The notes under the pieces were generated by a model. That model was given only the letters and a program-made list of their open reading frames with translations. It was not told where the DNA came from and did not search any database. This document shows positions 1 to 9,961 of a DNA stretch of 64,000 bases, in pieces (position 1 is the stretch's first letter; every line of letters starts with the position of its first letter). This DNA is from Staphylococcus epidermidis. Lineage in GTDB: Bacteria; Bacillota; Bacilli; Staphylococcales; Staphylococcaceae. The position numbers were made by a program, and so were the translations under genes. The stretch spans positions 1,426,001-1,490,000 of the forward strand of contig NZ_AP019721.1 of the NCBI RefSeq assembly GCF_006742205.1, in the 5' to 3' direction.

Positions 1-389
1 TCATCACAGAAGATATCGATGAACAAAAAGTCAAAAAAGTGATTTTAGCATCAGGAAAGATGTATATTGACCTAAAAGAATATTTAGCTAAAAATCCTAA
101 CGATTCTATTCTTCTCATAGCAGTAGAAAGATTATATCCGTTCCCAGAAGAAGAAATTAAAGAAGTATTAAAATCGTTACCTCATCTTGAAAATGTGTCA
201 TGGGTTCAAGAAGAACCTAAAAATCAAGGTGCATGGTTATTCGTGTATCCTTATCTAAAAGCACTTGTTGCTAATAAATATGATTTAACTTATCACGGTA
301 GAATACAAAGAGCTGCACCTGCTGAAGGCGATGGAGAAATTCATAAACTTGTACAAACTAAAATTATTGAAAGTAGCATTAACAATTAA
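1..389 (+). CDS. odhA: 2-oxoglutarate dehydrogenase E1, C-terminal fragment
   Basis: This is the 3' end of a gene whose start lies outside the window; the frame is open from base 3. The visible 128 residues carry the conserved C-terminal transketolase-like region of the E1 component. This includes the stretch around [11 protein letters not shown] and the [12 protein letters not shown] motif, which is typical of SucA/OdhA. The enzyme decarboxylates 2-oxoglutarate with thiamine diphosphate and passes the succinyl group to the lipoyl domain of E2. The next gene, 18 bases downstream, encodes that E2 partner, so the two form the usual odhAB operon. Only the identity of the fragment can be judged, not the catalytic N-terminal part. 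Confidence 0.93.
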
Positions 390-407
390 CTAGGGGGAAA
401 AATAAGT

Positions 408-1670
408 ATGGCAGAGGTAAAAGTTCCAGAATTAGCAGAATCAATCACAGAGGGTACCATTGCAGAATGGTTAAAAAATGTAGGCGATAATGTAGATAAA
501 GGTGAAGCTATCTTAGAACTAGAAACAGATAAAGTTAACGTCGAAGTAGTTTCTGAAGAAGCTGGGGTATTATCAGAACAATTAGCCGAGGAAGGCGATA
601 CAGTTGAAGTAGGTCAAGCTGTAGCTGTAGTAGGAGAAGGACAAGTAAACACATCTAACGATAGTTCTAACGAATCTTCACAAAAAGATGAAGCTAAAGA
701 GAAAGAAACGCCAAAACAATCTAATCCGAATTCTAGTGAAAGTGAAAATACACAAGATAATAGCCAGCAACGTATCAATGCAACACCATCTGCACGTCGA
801 CATGCGCGTAAAAATGGCGTTGATTTAAGCGAAGTATCCGGAAAAGGCAATGATGTTCTAAGAAAAGATGATGTTGAAAATAGTCAAAAATCTTCAAGTC
901 AAACAGCTAAAAGTGAAAGCAAATCACAAAACAGTGGTTCTAAACAATCTAATAACAATCCATCAAAACCTGTTATTCGTGAAAAAATGTCTCGACGCAA
1001 AAAAACTGCTGCAAAAAAATTATTAGAAGTATCAAATCAAACAGCTATGCTTACTACATTTAATGAAGTTGATATGACAAACGTTATGGATTTACGTAAA
1101 CGTAAAAAAGAACAATTTATCAAAGATCATGATGGTACTAAATTAGGATTTATGTCCTTCTTTACTAAAGCTGCCGTTGCAGCTCTCAAAAAATATCCTG
1201 AAGTAAATGCTGAGATAGATGGCGATGATATGATTACTAAACAATTTTACGATATTGGCATTGCAGTATCCACTGACGATGGATTACTCGTACCATTTGT
1301 TAGAGATTGTGATAAGAAAAATTTTGCAGAAATTGAACAAGAAATCGCTAATTTAGCCGTAAAAGCTCGTGATAAAAAATTAGGCCTTGATGACATGGTT
1401 AACGGTTCGTTTACCATCACTAATGGCGGTATCTTTGGCTCAATGATGAGTACACCGATTATAAATGGTAATCAAGCAGCTATCTTAGGTATGCATTCAA
1501 TTATTACACGCCCAATTGCAGTTGATAAAGATACAATTGAAAATCGTCCAATGATGTATATCGCATTAAGCTATGATCATAGAATCATCGATGGGAAAGA
1601 GGCTGTAGGATTCTTAAAAACAATCAAAGAACTCATTGAAAACCCTGAAGATTTATTACTTGAATCATAA
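408..1670 (+). CDS. odhB: dihydrolipoamide succinyltransferase (2-oxoglutarate dehydrogenase E2)
   Basis: The 420-residue protein has the three-part E2 layout. An N-terminal lipoyl domain carries the lipoylation lysine in ETDKVNVEV near residue 42. A Ser/Asn/Lys-rich linker follows, then a peripheral-subunit-binding domain around residues 125-155 ([16 protein letters not shown]). The C-terminal catalytic acyltransferase domain contains the active-site HRIIDG motif near residue 395. It transfers the succinyl group to CoA in the TCA cycle. A ribosome binding site (AGGGGG) precedes the ATG. It follows odhA closely and ends before a strong terminator, so it is the last gene of the operon. The length is normal for staphylococcal OdhB. 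Confidence 0.97.
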   Translation: MAEVKVPELAESITEGTIAEWLKNVGDNVDKGEAILELETDKVNVEVVSEEAGVLSEQLAEEGDTVEVGQAVAVVGEGQVNTSNDSSNESSQKDEAKEKETPKQSNPNSSESENTQDNSQQRINATPSARRHARKNGVDLSEVSGKGNDVLRKDDVENSQKSSSQTAKSESKSQNSGSKQSNNNPSKPVIREKMSRRKKTAAKKLLEVSNQTAMLTTFNEVDMTNVMDLRKRKKEQFIKDHDGTKLGFMSFFTKAAVAALKKYPEVNAEIDGDDMITKQFYDIGIAVSTDDGLLVPFVRDCDKKNFAEIEQEIANLAVKARDKKLGLDDMVNGSFTITNGGIFGSMMSTPIINGNQAAILGMHSIITRPIAVDKDTIENRPMMYIALSYDHRIIDGKEAVGFLKTIKELIENPEDLLLES

Positions 1671-1689
1671 TTTGGAACCTAACATACTT

Positions 1690-1723
1690 AAAAAACAACG
1701 ACGTAAATCGTCGTTGTTTTTTT
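1690..1723 (+). terminator. odhAB transcription terminator
   Basis: A perfect stem (AACAACGACG with CGTCGTTGTT, five-base loop) is followed by a run of T residues directly after odhB. This is a typical intrinsic terminator. Confidence 0.9.
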
Positions 1724-1826
1724 GTTCAATATGTCTAAAGTGTAATGATAATCTTATATATATAAATATCTGTAAAGAAATCAAAATAACACGATGTCTT
1801 TACAGATATACTTTAGTATTAACCTA

Positions 1827-2000
1827 TCATTGAGCAAGAAATATAACTTCTATAATCGCTAAGATAATAAACACAACAAATGCGATAGTAAAATATTTAA
1901 ATCTTGGTTGTTGTTTATGATTTAAATTTGTAAATACTTCAATTGCGGAATAAACTGCTATTAGTACAGTAACTGCAAATATAATCCATAAATTAGACAT
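1827..2000 (-). CDS. small membrane protein, 57 residues, unknown function
   Basis: A short open frame on the minus strand encodes a 57-residue protein starting MSNLWIIFAVTV. It has two hydrophobic segments, at about residues 3-20 and 37-56, joined by a polar basic loop containing NLNHKQQPRFK. This predicts a two-helix membrane hairpin. The start at 2000 is preceded by AAGGAGG at a spacing of about seven bases. An in-frame ATG at 2006 is too close to that site to be used. The gene stands alone, convergent with odhB and divergent from the VOC gene at 2201. I do not recognise a family. The strong ribosome binding site and clean protein-like composition make it likely to be real. Confidence 0.72.
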   Translation of the reverse strand: MSNLWIIFAVTVLIAVYSAIEVFTNLNHKQQPRFKYFTIAFVVFIILAIIEVIFLAQ

Positions 2001-2200
2001 ACTCATGCCTCCTTGATTACTTCTTTAATTACATTTTAATACATACAAAATATTTAGCCAATCTGTATGTTTTATTTTTCTAATAAATAATAAATCAACA
2101 ACAAATAAATATCTATCTTTATATGAGTGTTCATCATATTCAAGTGTTACAAAATACGTTATAATGTTATCTGTAAAGATAAATAGAGGAGTGTCAGTTA

Positions 2201-3010
2201 ATGAGTGGACTTAGAAGTGTCACTTTAGGAACAAACGATTTATCTAAAACGAAAGAATTATTTAACCACATCATTGGTTTACAACATTCAACTAAAAATG
2301 AACATGCCATAAGATTTGGTGACGCTAATTTAAGTCCTGGAACGCGTGTTCACTTTGTTGAAGTTCCAGAGGAAGATTATAAAAATCTACACATAGATAG
2401 CGTTGGACTTAGAACACCTTCTGATTCTGGATTAGTAGAATATCAAAATATTTTTGACAAGTTTAATATATCCTATAGTTCAATCACTGAACTTAATGGT
2501 CTTAAACATTTTACTTTTGAAGATCATAATCAACAAAAATTTGATATTTATTCTAACGAGTTAAATACGGGTATAGGATTAGGTATGCCTGCTTTTGATA
2601 GTCCTGTTAACCCTTTACATCAAGTTCAAGGCTTAGGTCCAGTCATTATTAAGGTGAACGAGTTATCTGTCACCACTTCAATTCTCACACAAGTATTTCA
2701 ATTAGATTTATTTGCTGAGTATCTTCCACATGAAGATGCCCAACAACCTATTCAAGTGTTTCGTATAGGTGAGGGTGGTCTTGGTGGTGAAATCCACTTA
2801 TTTGAAAGCGATGAAGATATTCAAATGAATACACACGGGCCAATTGAGCAAGTGGAATTCTCTACAAATGATACCCAATTGTATCTTCAAGCAAAAAATC
2901 GTTTAGATGAGATTGGTGTTCCATATCAAACTCTCGAACAGGATACTTCAGAATCTCTTAGAATCACTGAAAATAGTGGCATTTCATTTATTTATACACT
3001 TGAAAAGTAA
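2201..3010 (+). CDS. VOC (glyoxalase/dioxygenase) superfamily protein
   Basis: The 269-residue protein begins MSGLRSVTLGTNDLSKTKELF, a typical opening of a vicinal-oxygen-chelate domain. A second similar module starts near residue 145 (GLGPVIIKVNELSVTTSIL). The two tandem modules match the ring-cleaving dioxygenase/glyoxalase layout. Members of this superfamily bind a metal and act as glyoxalases, dioxygenases or resistance enzymes; the substrate cannot be told from sequence alone. A TATAAT-like box lies about 30 bases upstream and GAGGAG precedes the ATG. The next small gene follows after 24 bases and may be cotranscribed. Confidence 0.8.
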   Translation: MSGLRSVTLGTNDLSKTKELFNHIIGLQHSTKNEHAIRFGDANLSPGTRVHFVEVPEEDYKNLHIDSVGLRTPSDSGLVEYQNIFDKFNISYSSITELNGLKHFTFEDHNQQKFDIYSNELNTGIGLGMPAFDSPVNPLHQVQGLGPVIIKVNELSVTTSILTQVFQLDLFAEYLPHEDAQQPIQVFRIGEGGLGGEIHLFESDEDIQMNTHGPIEQVEFSTNDTQLYLQAKNRLDEIGVPYQTLEQDTSESLRITENSGISFIYTLEK

Positions 3011-3034
3011 ATATGATTTAAGGATGGTTATTAC

Positions 3035-3238
3035 ATGTTACATGAAACTTGGAAAGAACGTACACCAATTAAAAAAGTAGAAGTGACAAATACTGATGCC
3101 AAAAAATTTACAGTTGCAGATATGCTAACTATCGGCAAACAGTATGATGTTATTAACGAAACTGAAGAATATTATCAAATTATAGATAATTCTGGTTTAG
3201 TAGGTGGCTATTACAAAGACTACTTTAAAGAGATATAA
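3035..3238 (+). CDS. small conserved protein, DUF6501-like
   Basis: This 67-residue cytoplasmic protein starts MLHETWKERTPIKKVEV and ends with a VGGYYKDYF motif. From memory it resembles a small Firmicutes family (DUF6501) with a compact beta-rich, SH3-like pattern. It has no membrane segment or cysteine. AAGGATGG precedes the ATG at a plausible spacing. It lies just downstream of the VOC gene and before a terminator, so the two probably share a transcript. The function is unknown. Confidence 0.7.
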   Translation: MLHETWKERTPIKKVEVTNTDAKKFTVADMLTIGKQYDVINETEEYYQIIDNSGLVGGYYKDYFKEI

Positions 3239-3351
3239 TTTAATCTTTTTCAACCAAATGCGTTATCATTGCATTGGAAATATTTTTCAATCATCAGTTT
3301 ACATTAACTCGATAATGACTAAATAAGTCATTTATTTTAATCATTTTAAAT

Positions 3352-3396
3352 AAGACTAAGACTATGCACCAAAAACTAATGTCTTAGTCTTTTTTA
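3352..3396 (+). terminator. intrinsic terminator
   Basis: The stem AAGACTAAGAC pairs with GTCTTAGTCTT and is followed by a T run. It separates the VOC/DUF6501 pair from the MoxR gene. Confidence 0.85.
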
Positions 3397-3415
3397 ACAT
3401 TAAAGGATGGAAATT

Positions 3416-4207
3416 ATGGTACAAACAGTTTACAAAAATTCAGATCAAACAGTTTTTGAAGATGCTAAAGCTTTATTTCAATTAAATAAGAATATACTAC
3501 TAAAAGGGCCAACAGGCTCAGGAAAAACCAAGCTTGCCGAAACGTTAAGTCATGTTATGAAATTGCCTATGCACCAAGTTAATTGTTCAGTAGATCTAGA
3601 TACTGAAAGCTTATTAGGTTTTAAAACAATTCAAACTAATGAAGAAGGTCACCAAGAAATTGTCTTCATAGACGGTCCTGTAATAAAAGCAATGAAAGAA
3701 GGTCACATTTTATATATAGATGAAATTAATATGGCAAAACCGGAAACATTACCTATACTTAACGGTGTATTAGATTATCGACGTCAATTGACAAATCCTT
3801 ATACTGGTGAAGTGATTAAAGCAGCACCTGGATTTAATGTAATTGCTGCTATAAACGAAGGTTATGTAGGAACATTACCAATGAACGAGGCTTTAAAAAA
3901 TAGATTTATCGTCATAGAAGTAGATTATATCGATGGTGACATTCTTAAAACAGTCATTAAAGAGCAAAGTAAATTACAAGATGAACAATTGATTCAAGAT
4001 ATTGTTAAATTTAATGAAGATTTACGTACTATGACCAAACAAGGTCAAATTTCTGAAGAGGCTGCAAGTATTCGAGCTTTAATCGACCTTAGTGATTTAG
4101 CAACTGTCATGCCTATTGAACGTGCTGTACAACGTACAATTATTGATAAATTAGAGGATGAGCGAGAACAACAAGCGATACTTAACGCTATCGAGCTCAA
4201 TTTTTAA
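3416..4207 (+). CDS. MoxR/NorQ-type AAA+ ATPase
   Basis: The 263-residue ATPase has a Walker A motif (GPTGSGKT, residues 31-38) and a Walker B motif (ILYIDEIN, near residue 102). A sensor region around [13 protein letters not shown] follows. Such ATPases act as chaperones that remodel or insert cofactors into partner proteins together with a von Willebrand A domain protein. Exactly such a partner follows after 12 bases. I place the start at the ATG at 3416 because AAAGGATGG lies at proper spacing before it; the in-frame ATG at 3407 lies inside that ribosome binding site. The client of the pair is unknown. Confidence 0.88.
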   Translation: MVQTVYKNSDQTVFEDAKALFQLNKNILLKGPTGSGKTKLAETLSHVMKLPMHQVNCSVDLDTESLLGFKTIQTNEEGHQEIVFIDGPVIKAMKEGHILYIDEINMAKPETLPILNGVLDYRRQLTNPYTGEVIKAAPGFNVIAAINEGYVGTLPMNEALKNRFIVIEVDYIDGDILKTVIKEQSKLQDEQLIQDIVKFNEDLRTMTKQGQISEEAASIRALIDLSDLATVMPIERAVQRTIIDKLEDEREQQAILNAIELNF

Positions 4208-4219
4208 AGAGGGATAAAA

Positions 4220-6109
4220 ATGAGTGATCGTTTTATAAAATTCAACGATGAACAATTAGATGCAAAACAAGTAATGATGTTACAAGACTTAGCACGTTTA
4301 CTTTTAAAAAATGAGCAAACGCAAGTTAAAATACAAAAATTCCCTTACTATAATCCTTATAGTAATACACTCATTGCGAGTTGGTTTTGGTCTCATAGAC
4401 CGAAACATATTGAACAAGCTGGACTAAAAACAGATGTCTTACTCGCAACGTATGGATATCTGAATATGGATCTTTCAATCATCAATCAAGTTTTACACAA
4501 CAACGATTTTGAACACCCTAAGTTCTTTCATCAATTATTTAAACTTTTAGAGGACGTACGTATATTTGAACATATTAGACAACAAAGACCTAGTACTACA
4601 AAAATGATTGATTTACGCATAGAAACACGATTATCTTTTACAGAATCTCAAATTAATTTCTACAAAACTAAAACTGTATATACTGATTTACTTTTTCTTT
4701 ATTTAGAACATGCATTTTTAAGTCAAAACTTTTTTAATATTCCATCCATACATCCAGCATTTGATGATATTTTAGTTCATATGTATCAGTACTTACCAAA
4801 TATTTTTCAGAATCAAACATCAGAAGATAATATGTATTTAGCAGAACGTATTATGTATCAAGTGGATGATTTATTAAAGGAAGATATGCTAAATGAATAT
4901 TACTACTTACCTCAAAAATTATATGAAGATATTTATGCAGATAGTTTTGAAGACTTAAAGCGTACAGATGCGAGCAATACTGATGGTAAAGATAATCAAC
5001 AGACAGACGAAGATGTAGAAACAGCTGAAGCTGAAACAAAAGCCGCAGACAGTGAGTCTAAAGGCGGGGCATATTTAGAAATGGAGCTACATGAGGGTGA
5101 AAACAGTGAAGTTATGGCTGATAATGATACGGCTCGAGAAGGCGACAGCACTGATGATATGACTGATATGATGACCAAAAAAGGAAAAGGGTCAGAAAAT
5201 ACACTTGATCATGATGAAGGTGGATTTATAGGACAAAACCAAGCTTTTGCTTTAAAAGGCATTAATAAAGACGTAAGTATTGAATGGAATATCCCTGATA
5301 TTACACCTCAAAATGTGATAGATTATCAATATTCAAAAAATGATGTACAGTTTGAAATTAAAGATTTAATACAAATTATCAAAAAGACCATCGACAGAGA
5401 ACATGAAGATGAAAGACATAATTTAACAAAGGGCCGTTTACAAAAAGACCTTATTAATTGGTTTATTGATGATCAATTTAAGTTATTTTACAAAAAACAG
5501 GATTTAAGTAAGACATTCGATGCAACATTTACCTTACTCATTGATGCATCAGCGAGTATGCACGATAAAATGGATGAAACGATTAAAGGTGTCGTCTTGT
5601 TCCATGAAACATTAAAATCTTTGAATATTAAACATGAAATACTAGCATTTAATGAAGATGCTTTTGAAGCTGACCAACGTCAACAACCAAATATCATTGA
5701 TGAAATCATTAATTATAATTACTCTATCTTTGAAAAAGAAGGCCCACGTATCATGACATTAGAACCTCAAGATGATAATCGTGACGGCGTAGCTATCAGA
5801 ATTGCGAGCGAGCGTTTATTACAAAGAAGTCATGAACAACGCTTTTTAATCGTATTCTCAGATGGTGAACCGTCTGCATTTAATTACAGTCAAGATGGTA
5901 TTTTAGATACGTATGAAGCTGTTGAACGTGCGCGTAAATTTGGTATAGAAGTATTTAATGTCTTTCTTAGCCAAGAGCCAATTACTGAAGACATTGAACA
6001 AACCATTCATAACATATATGGCCAATTTGCTTTATTTGTAGAAGGTGTGGAACATTTACCGAGTCACTTATCACCATTACTAAAAAAATTGTTACTTAAA
6101 TCTTTATAA
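4220..6109 (+). CDS. VWA-domain protein, partner of the MoxR ATPase (NorD/CobT-like)
   Basis: The 629-residue protein has an N-terminal helical region. A strongly acidic, low-complexity segment spans about residues 250-330 (Asp/Glu/Ser/Thr-rich). A C-terminal von Willebrand A domain has the metal-binding MIDAS motif DASAS at about residue 440 and FSDGEPS near residue 548. This is the layout of NorD/CobT-type proteins that work with MoxR-family ATPases. It follows the ATPase gene after 12 bases, with a GAGGG ribosome binding site. No signal peptide or membrane segment is visible, so it is probably cytosolic. The substrate complex is not identifiable from the neighbourhood. Confidence 0.85.
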   Translation: MSDRFIKFNDEQLDAKQVMMLQDLARLLLKNEQTQVKIQKFPYYNPYSNTLIASWFWSHRPKHIEQAGLKTDVLLATYGYLNMDLSIINQVLHNNDFEHPKFFHQLFKLLEDVRIFEHIRQQRPSTTKMIDLRIETRLSFTESQINFYKTKTVYTDLLFLYLEHAFLSQNFFNIPSIHPAFDDILVHMYQYLPNIFQNQTSEDNMYLAERIMYQVDDLLKEDMLNEYYYLPQKLYEDIYADSFEDLKRTDASNTDGKDNQQTDEDVETAEAETKAADSESKGGAYLEMELHEGENSEVMADNDTAREGDSTDDMTDMMTKKGKGSENTLDHDEGGFIGQNQAFALKGINKDVSIEWNIPDITPQNVIDYQYSKNDVQFEIKDLIQIIKKTIDREHEDERHNLTKGRLQKDLINWFIDDQFKLFYKKQDLSKTFDATFTLLIDASASMHDKMDETIKGVVLFHETLKSLNIKHEILAFNEDAFEADQRQQPNIIDEIINYNYSIFEKEGPRIMTLEPQDDNRDGVAIRIASERLLQRSHEQRFLIVFSDGEPSAFNYSQDGILDTYEAVERARKFGIEVFNVFLSQEPITEDIEQTIHNIYGQFALFVEGVEHLPSHLSPLLKKLLLKSL

Positions 6110-6295
6110 AAGTTAGTTTATCAATTCAAAATCTCTAACTTGTAACTTCATAGATATAAATCATTACGTATTTTTGACGAATTAATTACATCAATTGTAC
6201 AATGTTTTAATTTTCTGAAATTTTATATAGACTAATATTTCTTTATTATGATAGAATATTGAATGTTGCATTATTAGATAAAAAGGAGCAGCATT

Positions 6296-7639
6296 ATGAA
6301 TAAAAATACGTGGATTATAGGCTTTACTTTATTCGCTATGTTCTTTGGCGCAGGTAACCTTATATTTCCAACACAACTTGGACTCGAAAGTGGTCATTTC
6401 TTTTGGCCAGCCATACTAGCCTTTGCACTTACGGGTATTGGATTACCGCTTCTTGGCGTTGTGGTAGGCGCACTTGATAAACATGGTTATATTGGGTCTT
6501 TTAATAAAATATCACCACGATTTTCGTTAATCTTTTTAATTATCATATATCTCACTATAGGACCATTATTTGCGATACCACGTACAGCTTCAACTTCATT
6601 TGAAATGACTGTGACTCCTATTGCACATAATAGTGGGAATTTAGCATTATTTATTTTTACAGTAATCTATTTTTTAATCGTTCTTTATTTATGCTTGAAT
6701 CCTAATAAGATGATAGATCGAATTGGTTCATTACTTACACCTTTATTACTTATTACCATTGTCGCTATGATTATTAAAGGTTTTGTAGATTTTAGTGGAC
6801 ATTCTTCAAATTACGGAATGACAAATGCTTATCATTCCAATTTAAGTGGATTTTCACAAGGATTTACACAAGGTTACCTTACAATGGATGCTATCGCTTC
6901 AATTGCATTTTCAATGATTGTTGTTAATGCGATTAAAACAACAGGAATACAGCATGCTGATAAAATCTTTAAACAGACCATTATTGCTGGTCTCATCGCT
7001 GCAATCGCATTAGTATTTATATATATTTCGCTAGGGTACATAGGCAATCATATTAATATTCCTTCAGACACTCTAAAGGAATTGAAAGCTAAAGATCAAA
7101 ATATAGGGACGTATTTACTCACAACAATGGCAACGAAGGGCTTTGGAACTTTCGGAAAATACTTACTTGGTATTATCGTATCATTAGCATGTTTAACTAC
7201 TGCTTGTGGATTAATTGTATCAGTAAGTGAATATTTCCACAGAATACTACCTAAGATACCTTATAAAGTATTTGTGATATTTTTCATTTTAGTTAGTTTC
7301 ATTCTAGCTAACCAAGGACTTAATTCCGTAATTAAAATGTCAGTCCCTGTACTCAGTGTAATCTATCCAGTGGCTATTACAGTTATTTTGTTAATACTCA
7401 TTGCTCGCTTCATACCTACAAAACGTATTGCACAACAAATACCGCTAATTATTGTAGCAATTGAATCAATCTTAAGCTTAATAACGACACAAGGGTGGAT
7501 ACGTATTTCATTTATAGATGGTTTACCTTTAAAAGAATATTCACTTGAATGGTTCCCAATTGCTGTTGTAGCAACTCTTGTTGGTTATATGATTAGTTAT
7601 TTTGTTAAACAATCTAACATTGTATATCAAAAAGAATAA
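6296..7639 (+). CDS. brnQ: branched-chain amino acid:cation symporter
   Basis: The 447-residue integral membrane protein has about 12 hydrophobic segments. Its N-terminus ([20 protein letters not shown]) is the hallmark of the BrnQ/LivII family. These carriers import leucine, isoleucine and valine using a sodium or proton gradient. AAAGGAG precedes the ATG. Staphylococci carry several brnQ paralogues, and this sequence does not by itself tell which one this is. It is a single-gene unit ending at a strong terminator shared with telA on the other strand. Confidence 0.93.
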   Translation: MNKNTWIIGFTLFAMFFGAGNLIFPTQLGLESGHFFWPAILAFALTGIGLPLLGVVVGALDKHGYIGSFNKISPRFSLIFLIIIYLTIGPLFAIPRTASTSFEMTVTPIAHNSGNLALFIFTVIYFLIVLYLCLNPNKMIDRIGSLLTPLLLITIVAMIIKGFVDFSGHSSNYGMTNAYHSNLSGFSQGFTQGYLTMDAIASIAFSMIVVNAIKTTGIQHADKIFKQTIIAGLIAAIALVFIYISLGYIGNHINIPSDTLKELKAKDQNIGTYLLTTMATKGFGTFGKYLLGIIVSLACLTTACGLIVSVSEYFHRILPKIPYKVFVIFFILVSFILANQGLNSVIKMSVPVLSVIYPVAITVILLILIARFIPTKRIAQQIPLIIVAIESILSLITTQGWIRISFIDGLPLKEYSLEWFPIAVVATLVGYMISYFVKQSNIVYQKE

Positions 7640-7653
7640 GTAAATTTAAAATA

Positions 7654-7712
7654 AAAAGCACTCGTCAAATAAGTGATTGACTAAATCTAAATCACATGTG
7701 ACGAGTGTTTTT
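7654..7712. terminator. bidirectional terminator between brnQ and telA
   Basis: CACTCGTCA at 7659-7667 pairs with TGACGAGTG at 7699-7707, with an inner GTGATT/AATCAC stem. A-rich and T-rich flanks on the two sides let it serve both convergent genes. Confidence 0.85.
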
Positions 7713-7714
7713 TA

Positions 7715-8845
7715 TTATTTACGCATAGCTAATAGATGCTGTTTCAAATCTTGTTCTAACTCATTAAGTTCTTTCTCTGCAACTTGACGTTTCTGTCTAC
7801 CATCTTCTTGAATTTGAAGTGTTTGTTCAATTGTTTCAATAATGTCATTTTGTGTTGTCTTTAACGTTTCGATGTCCACGATGCCACGCTCATTCTCAGC
7901 TGCCGTTTCAATAGCATTTTCCTTTAACATTGATGCATTTTGAGTAAGTAACTCATTCGTAGTATCGGTAACCGAACGTTGTGCTGAAACAGCATTTCTT
8001 TGTCTCATCAAAGTTAGGGCAATAGCCATTTGATTTTTCCATAAAGGAATACTTGTTAAAATTGAACTTTGAATTTTTTCGGCTAAAGCTTGGTTGACAT
8101 TTTGTATCATACGGATTTGAGGTGCAGTTTGAATAGCAATTTGCCTAGATAATTGTAAATCATAAATGCGCTTATCTAAACGATCCACAAACTGTTCCAT
8201 ATCAGCAGTTGCCTGAATATCCATTTGATTACCAGTTTGATGCGCCTTTTCACGTAACTGTGGTATGGTTTCTGTCAATATCTCTTTTTTCTTTTTTTGA
8301 GCCGCTAAGATATATAAAGTAACGTTATCAAAATAAGTTTTATTTTGCTGATATAATTGATCAAGAAATTCAACATCTTTAGTTAACTGATCTTTATGTT
8401 TTTCTAATTGAATAGTAATACGATCAATTTGAGAACTTACAGATTGCATTCTAGAAAACACTTCATTAATAGAAGCTTTAGTACGTTTAAATAAACGCTT
8501 TAATCTAGATTGTTTTTCTGGATTTATGTCATTTGGATTTACAGATTTTAATTTTCCCATTAATTGACTTAAAGTTTCCCCAACTGGTCCCATATCTTTT
8601 GATTGAACATCATCTAAAATTTGATGCGAAAAATGAGACATCTTTTGTTGAAGATTAGCACCATATTTTAACAATCCTTCATGATTAAGTGGCTCAATTT
8701 GCTCACTTATTGATTTAATTCTTTGTTTATCATTTTCAGTTAATTGGATTTCAAGATCTTCAGCGATTGTATGATGATCAGTTGATTGATTATTCATATA
8801 GTAATCAAGTGGATGTGACTGATTACTACTTCGTTCACTTACCAT
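7715..8845 (-). CDS. telA: toxic anion resistance protein TelA family
   Basis: The roughly 376-residue, soluble, highly helical protein has long coiled-coil stretches and no membrane segment. It matches the TelA/KlaA family, named for tellurite resistance but linked more broadly to envelope stress. It follows xpaC immediately on the same strand, the standard staphylococcal and bacillary pairing. I chose the ATG at 8845 (MVSERSS), because GGAGAG is properly spaced from it. The in-frame ATG at 8854 directly abuts the ribosome binding site. The role of the pair in tellurite or antibiotic tolerance is family knowledge, not visible here. Confidence 0.9.
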   Translation of the reverse strand: MVSERSSNQSHPLDYYMNNQSTDHHTIAEDLEIQLTENDKQRIKSISEQIEPLNHEGLLKYGANLQQKMSHFSHQILDDVQSKDMGPVGETLSQLMGKLKSVNPNDINPEKQSRLKRLFKRTKASINEVFSRMQSVSSQIDRITIQLEKHKDQLTKDVEFLDQLYQQNKTYFDNVTLYILAAQKKKKEILTETIPQLREKAHQTGNQMDIQATADMEQFVDRLDKRIYDLQLSRQIAIQTAPQIRMIQNVNQALAEKIQSSILTSIPLWKNQMAIALTLMRQRNAVSAQRSVTDTTNELLTQNASMLKENAIETAAENERGIVDIETLKTTQNDIIETIEQTLQIQEDGRQKRQVAEKELNELEQDLKQHLLAMRK

Positions 8846-8867
8846 CTCACTCATCTCTCCATTTCTA

Positions 8868-9494
8868 TTAATTATTATGTCGACGTTGCTGTTCTAATTT
8901 ATTTAATTCTATTTCAACATCTAGTCGCTCATAATCTTCCTCATTAAGCCTTTTAAGGTCAGCAATGAGCGTTCTCTTTATTTCATCTAGAGTAATACGT
9001 GTTTGTTCTAATTTTAGCTTTTCATCTTGCGACTTACGTGGCATTCTTGCAAGACGTGTATACGAGTCTACTAAGTTAAGTGCATTATCCAAATGAGAAT
9101 AGAAAAAGCTTTCAACTTTAAAAAACATCGCGGGTCTTTGCTTAATGCTTGTATGAATAGAACGAGAAATTCGATATATATCATTTACTTGTCTAAAATC
9201 TTTGATTGAACGAATATTAATAAATGACTTTAAGATATTTCTAATTTTAGTATGTGCATGATGAAGCTGTGATTGAACATATCTGTAATCTCTTCTTGAT
9301 AAACCAATTTCATTAAGATACTTTCGTGAAGTGAGCCTTTGCGTAGGGAAGTATGATGCAATGAAACTACCAAAACTGATAAGCATGTCTATAATGAATG
9401 ATAAATCCAACGCAAAAACAGTAATAAGCCAAACAATAAAGGCCACTGGTATACCCACTAACACTCCAAATATACGTGAAATGTTATATCTCAA
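8868..9494 (-). CDS. xpaC: XpaC-family membrane protein
   Basis: The 208-residue protein has an N-terminal hydrophobic region (about residues 8-50) containing two membrane segments. A basic, helical cytoplasmic domain follows. This fits the XpaC family, historically described as 5-bromo-4-chloroindolyl phosphate hydrolysis protein. It is the first gene of the xpaC-telA pair. The role is probably envelope-associated, but the biochemical function is unknown. Confidence 0.87.
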   Translation of the reverse strand: MRYNISRIFGVLVGIPVAFIVWLITVFALDLSFIIDMLISFGSFIASYFPTQRLTSRKYLNEIGLSRRDYRYVQSQLHHAHTKIRNILKSFINIRSIKDFRQVNDIYRISRSIHTSIKQRPAMFFKVESFFYSHLDNALNLVDSYTRLARMPRKSQDEKLKLEQTRITLDEIKRTLIADLKRLNEEDYERLDVEIELNKLEQQRRHNN

Positions 9495-9533
9495 GTGTCA
9501 TCTTCCTTTATATTAAAGTCTTATATTATAAAC

Positions 9534-9803
9534 CTAAATTGTCTTAAACTCTGATAAAGATTCATCAAGGTCTAATTCTTCAATATTGTAATTAGACACT
9601 TGTGAAGCCGGTGAAGCACCTTGGATTACAGAATCAATAAACTGTTCTAATTCTGTATCGTCGCCCTGAGCATATATATCTACGTAGTCCTCAACATTTT
9701 GGACTGTACCTTTAATATTAAATTGATGAGCAATACGTTGCGTGTAAAATCTAAATCCTACACCTTGTACTGTACCAAAAACTTGAATATGTTTACGTTG
9801 CAT
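9534..9803 (-). CDS. acyP: acylphosphatase
   Basis: The 89-residue protein matches the family length. It carries the acylphosphatase signature [15 protein letters not shown] with the phosphate-binding arginine. A second conserved block, [16 protein letters not shown], contains the catalytic asparagine. It hydrolyses acyl phosphates such as carbamoyl phosphate. AGAGGTG precedes the ATG, with a TATAAT-like box further upstream. It lies upstream of xpaC-telA on the same strand and may be cotranscribed with them. Confidence 0.95.
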   Translation of the reverse strand: MQRKHIQVFGTVQGVGFRFYTQRIAHQFNIKGTVQNVEDYVDIYAQGDDTELEQFIDSVIQGASPASQVSNYNIEELDLDESLSEFKTI

Positions 9804-9961
9804 AAAATCACCTCTTGTCTTTATTATACGTATTTTAATTGTAAAAAACTAATATTTGCTATTCAAAAAATTGTTTATATCACAAGGCTTGAAACTTGAT
9901 TTTAAAACATGAAAAGTTAAAATTATTGATGTAGCTTTATAGTAGGGAAGGGGAAATTAAT

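Noticed and set aside
614..850. Minus-strand open frame of 78 codons inside odhB
   Set aside because: It lies wholly within the clearly coding odhB, has low-complexity Ser/Cys composition and no ribosome binding site.
1636..1833. Plus-strand open frame after odhB
   Set aside because: It runs through the end of odhB and the terminator hairpin and overlaps the minus-strand small membrane protein gene only by its last bases. It has no start signal.
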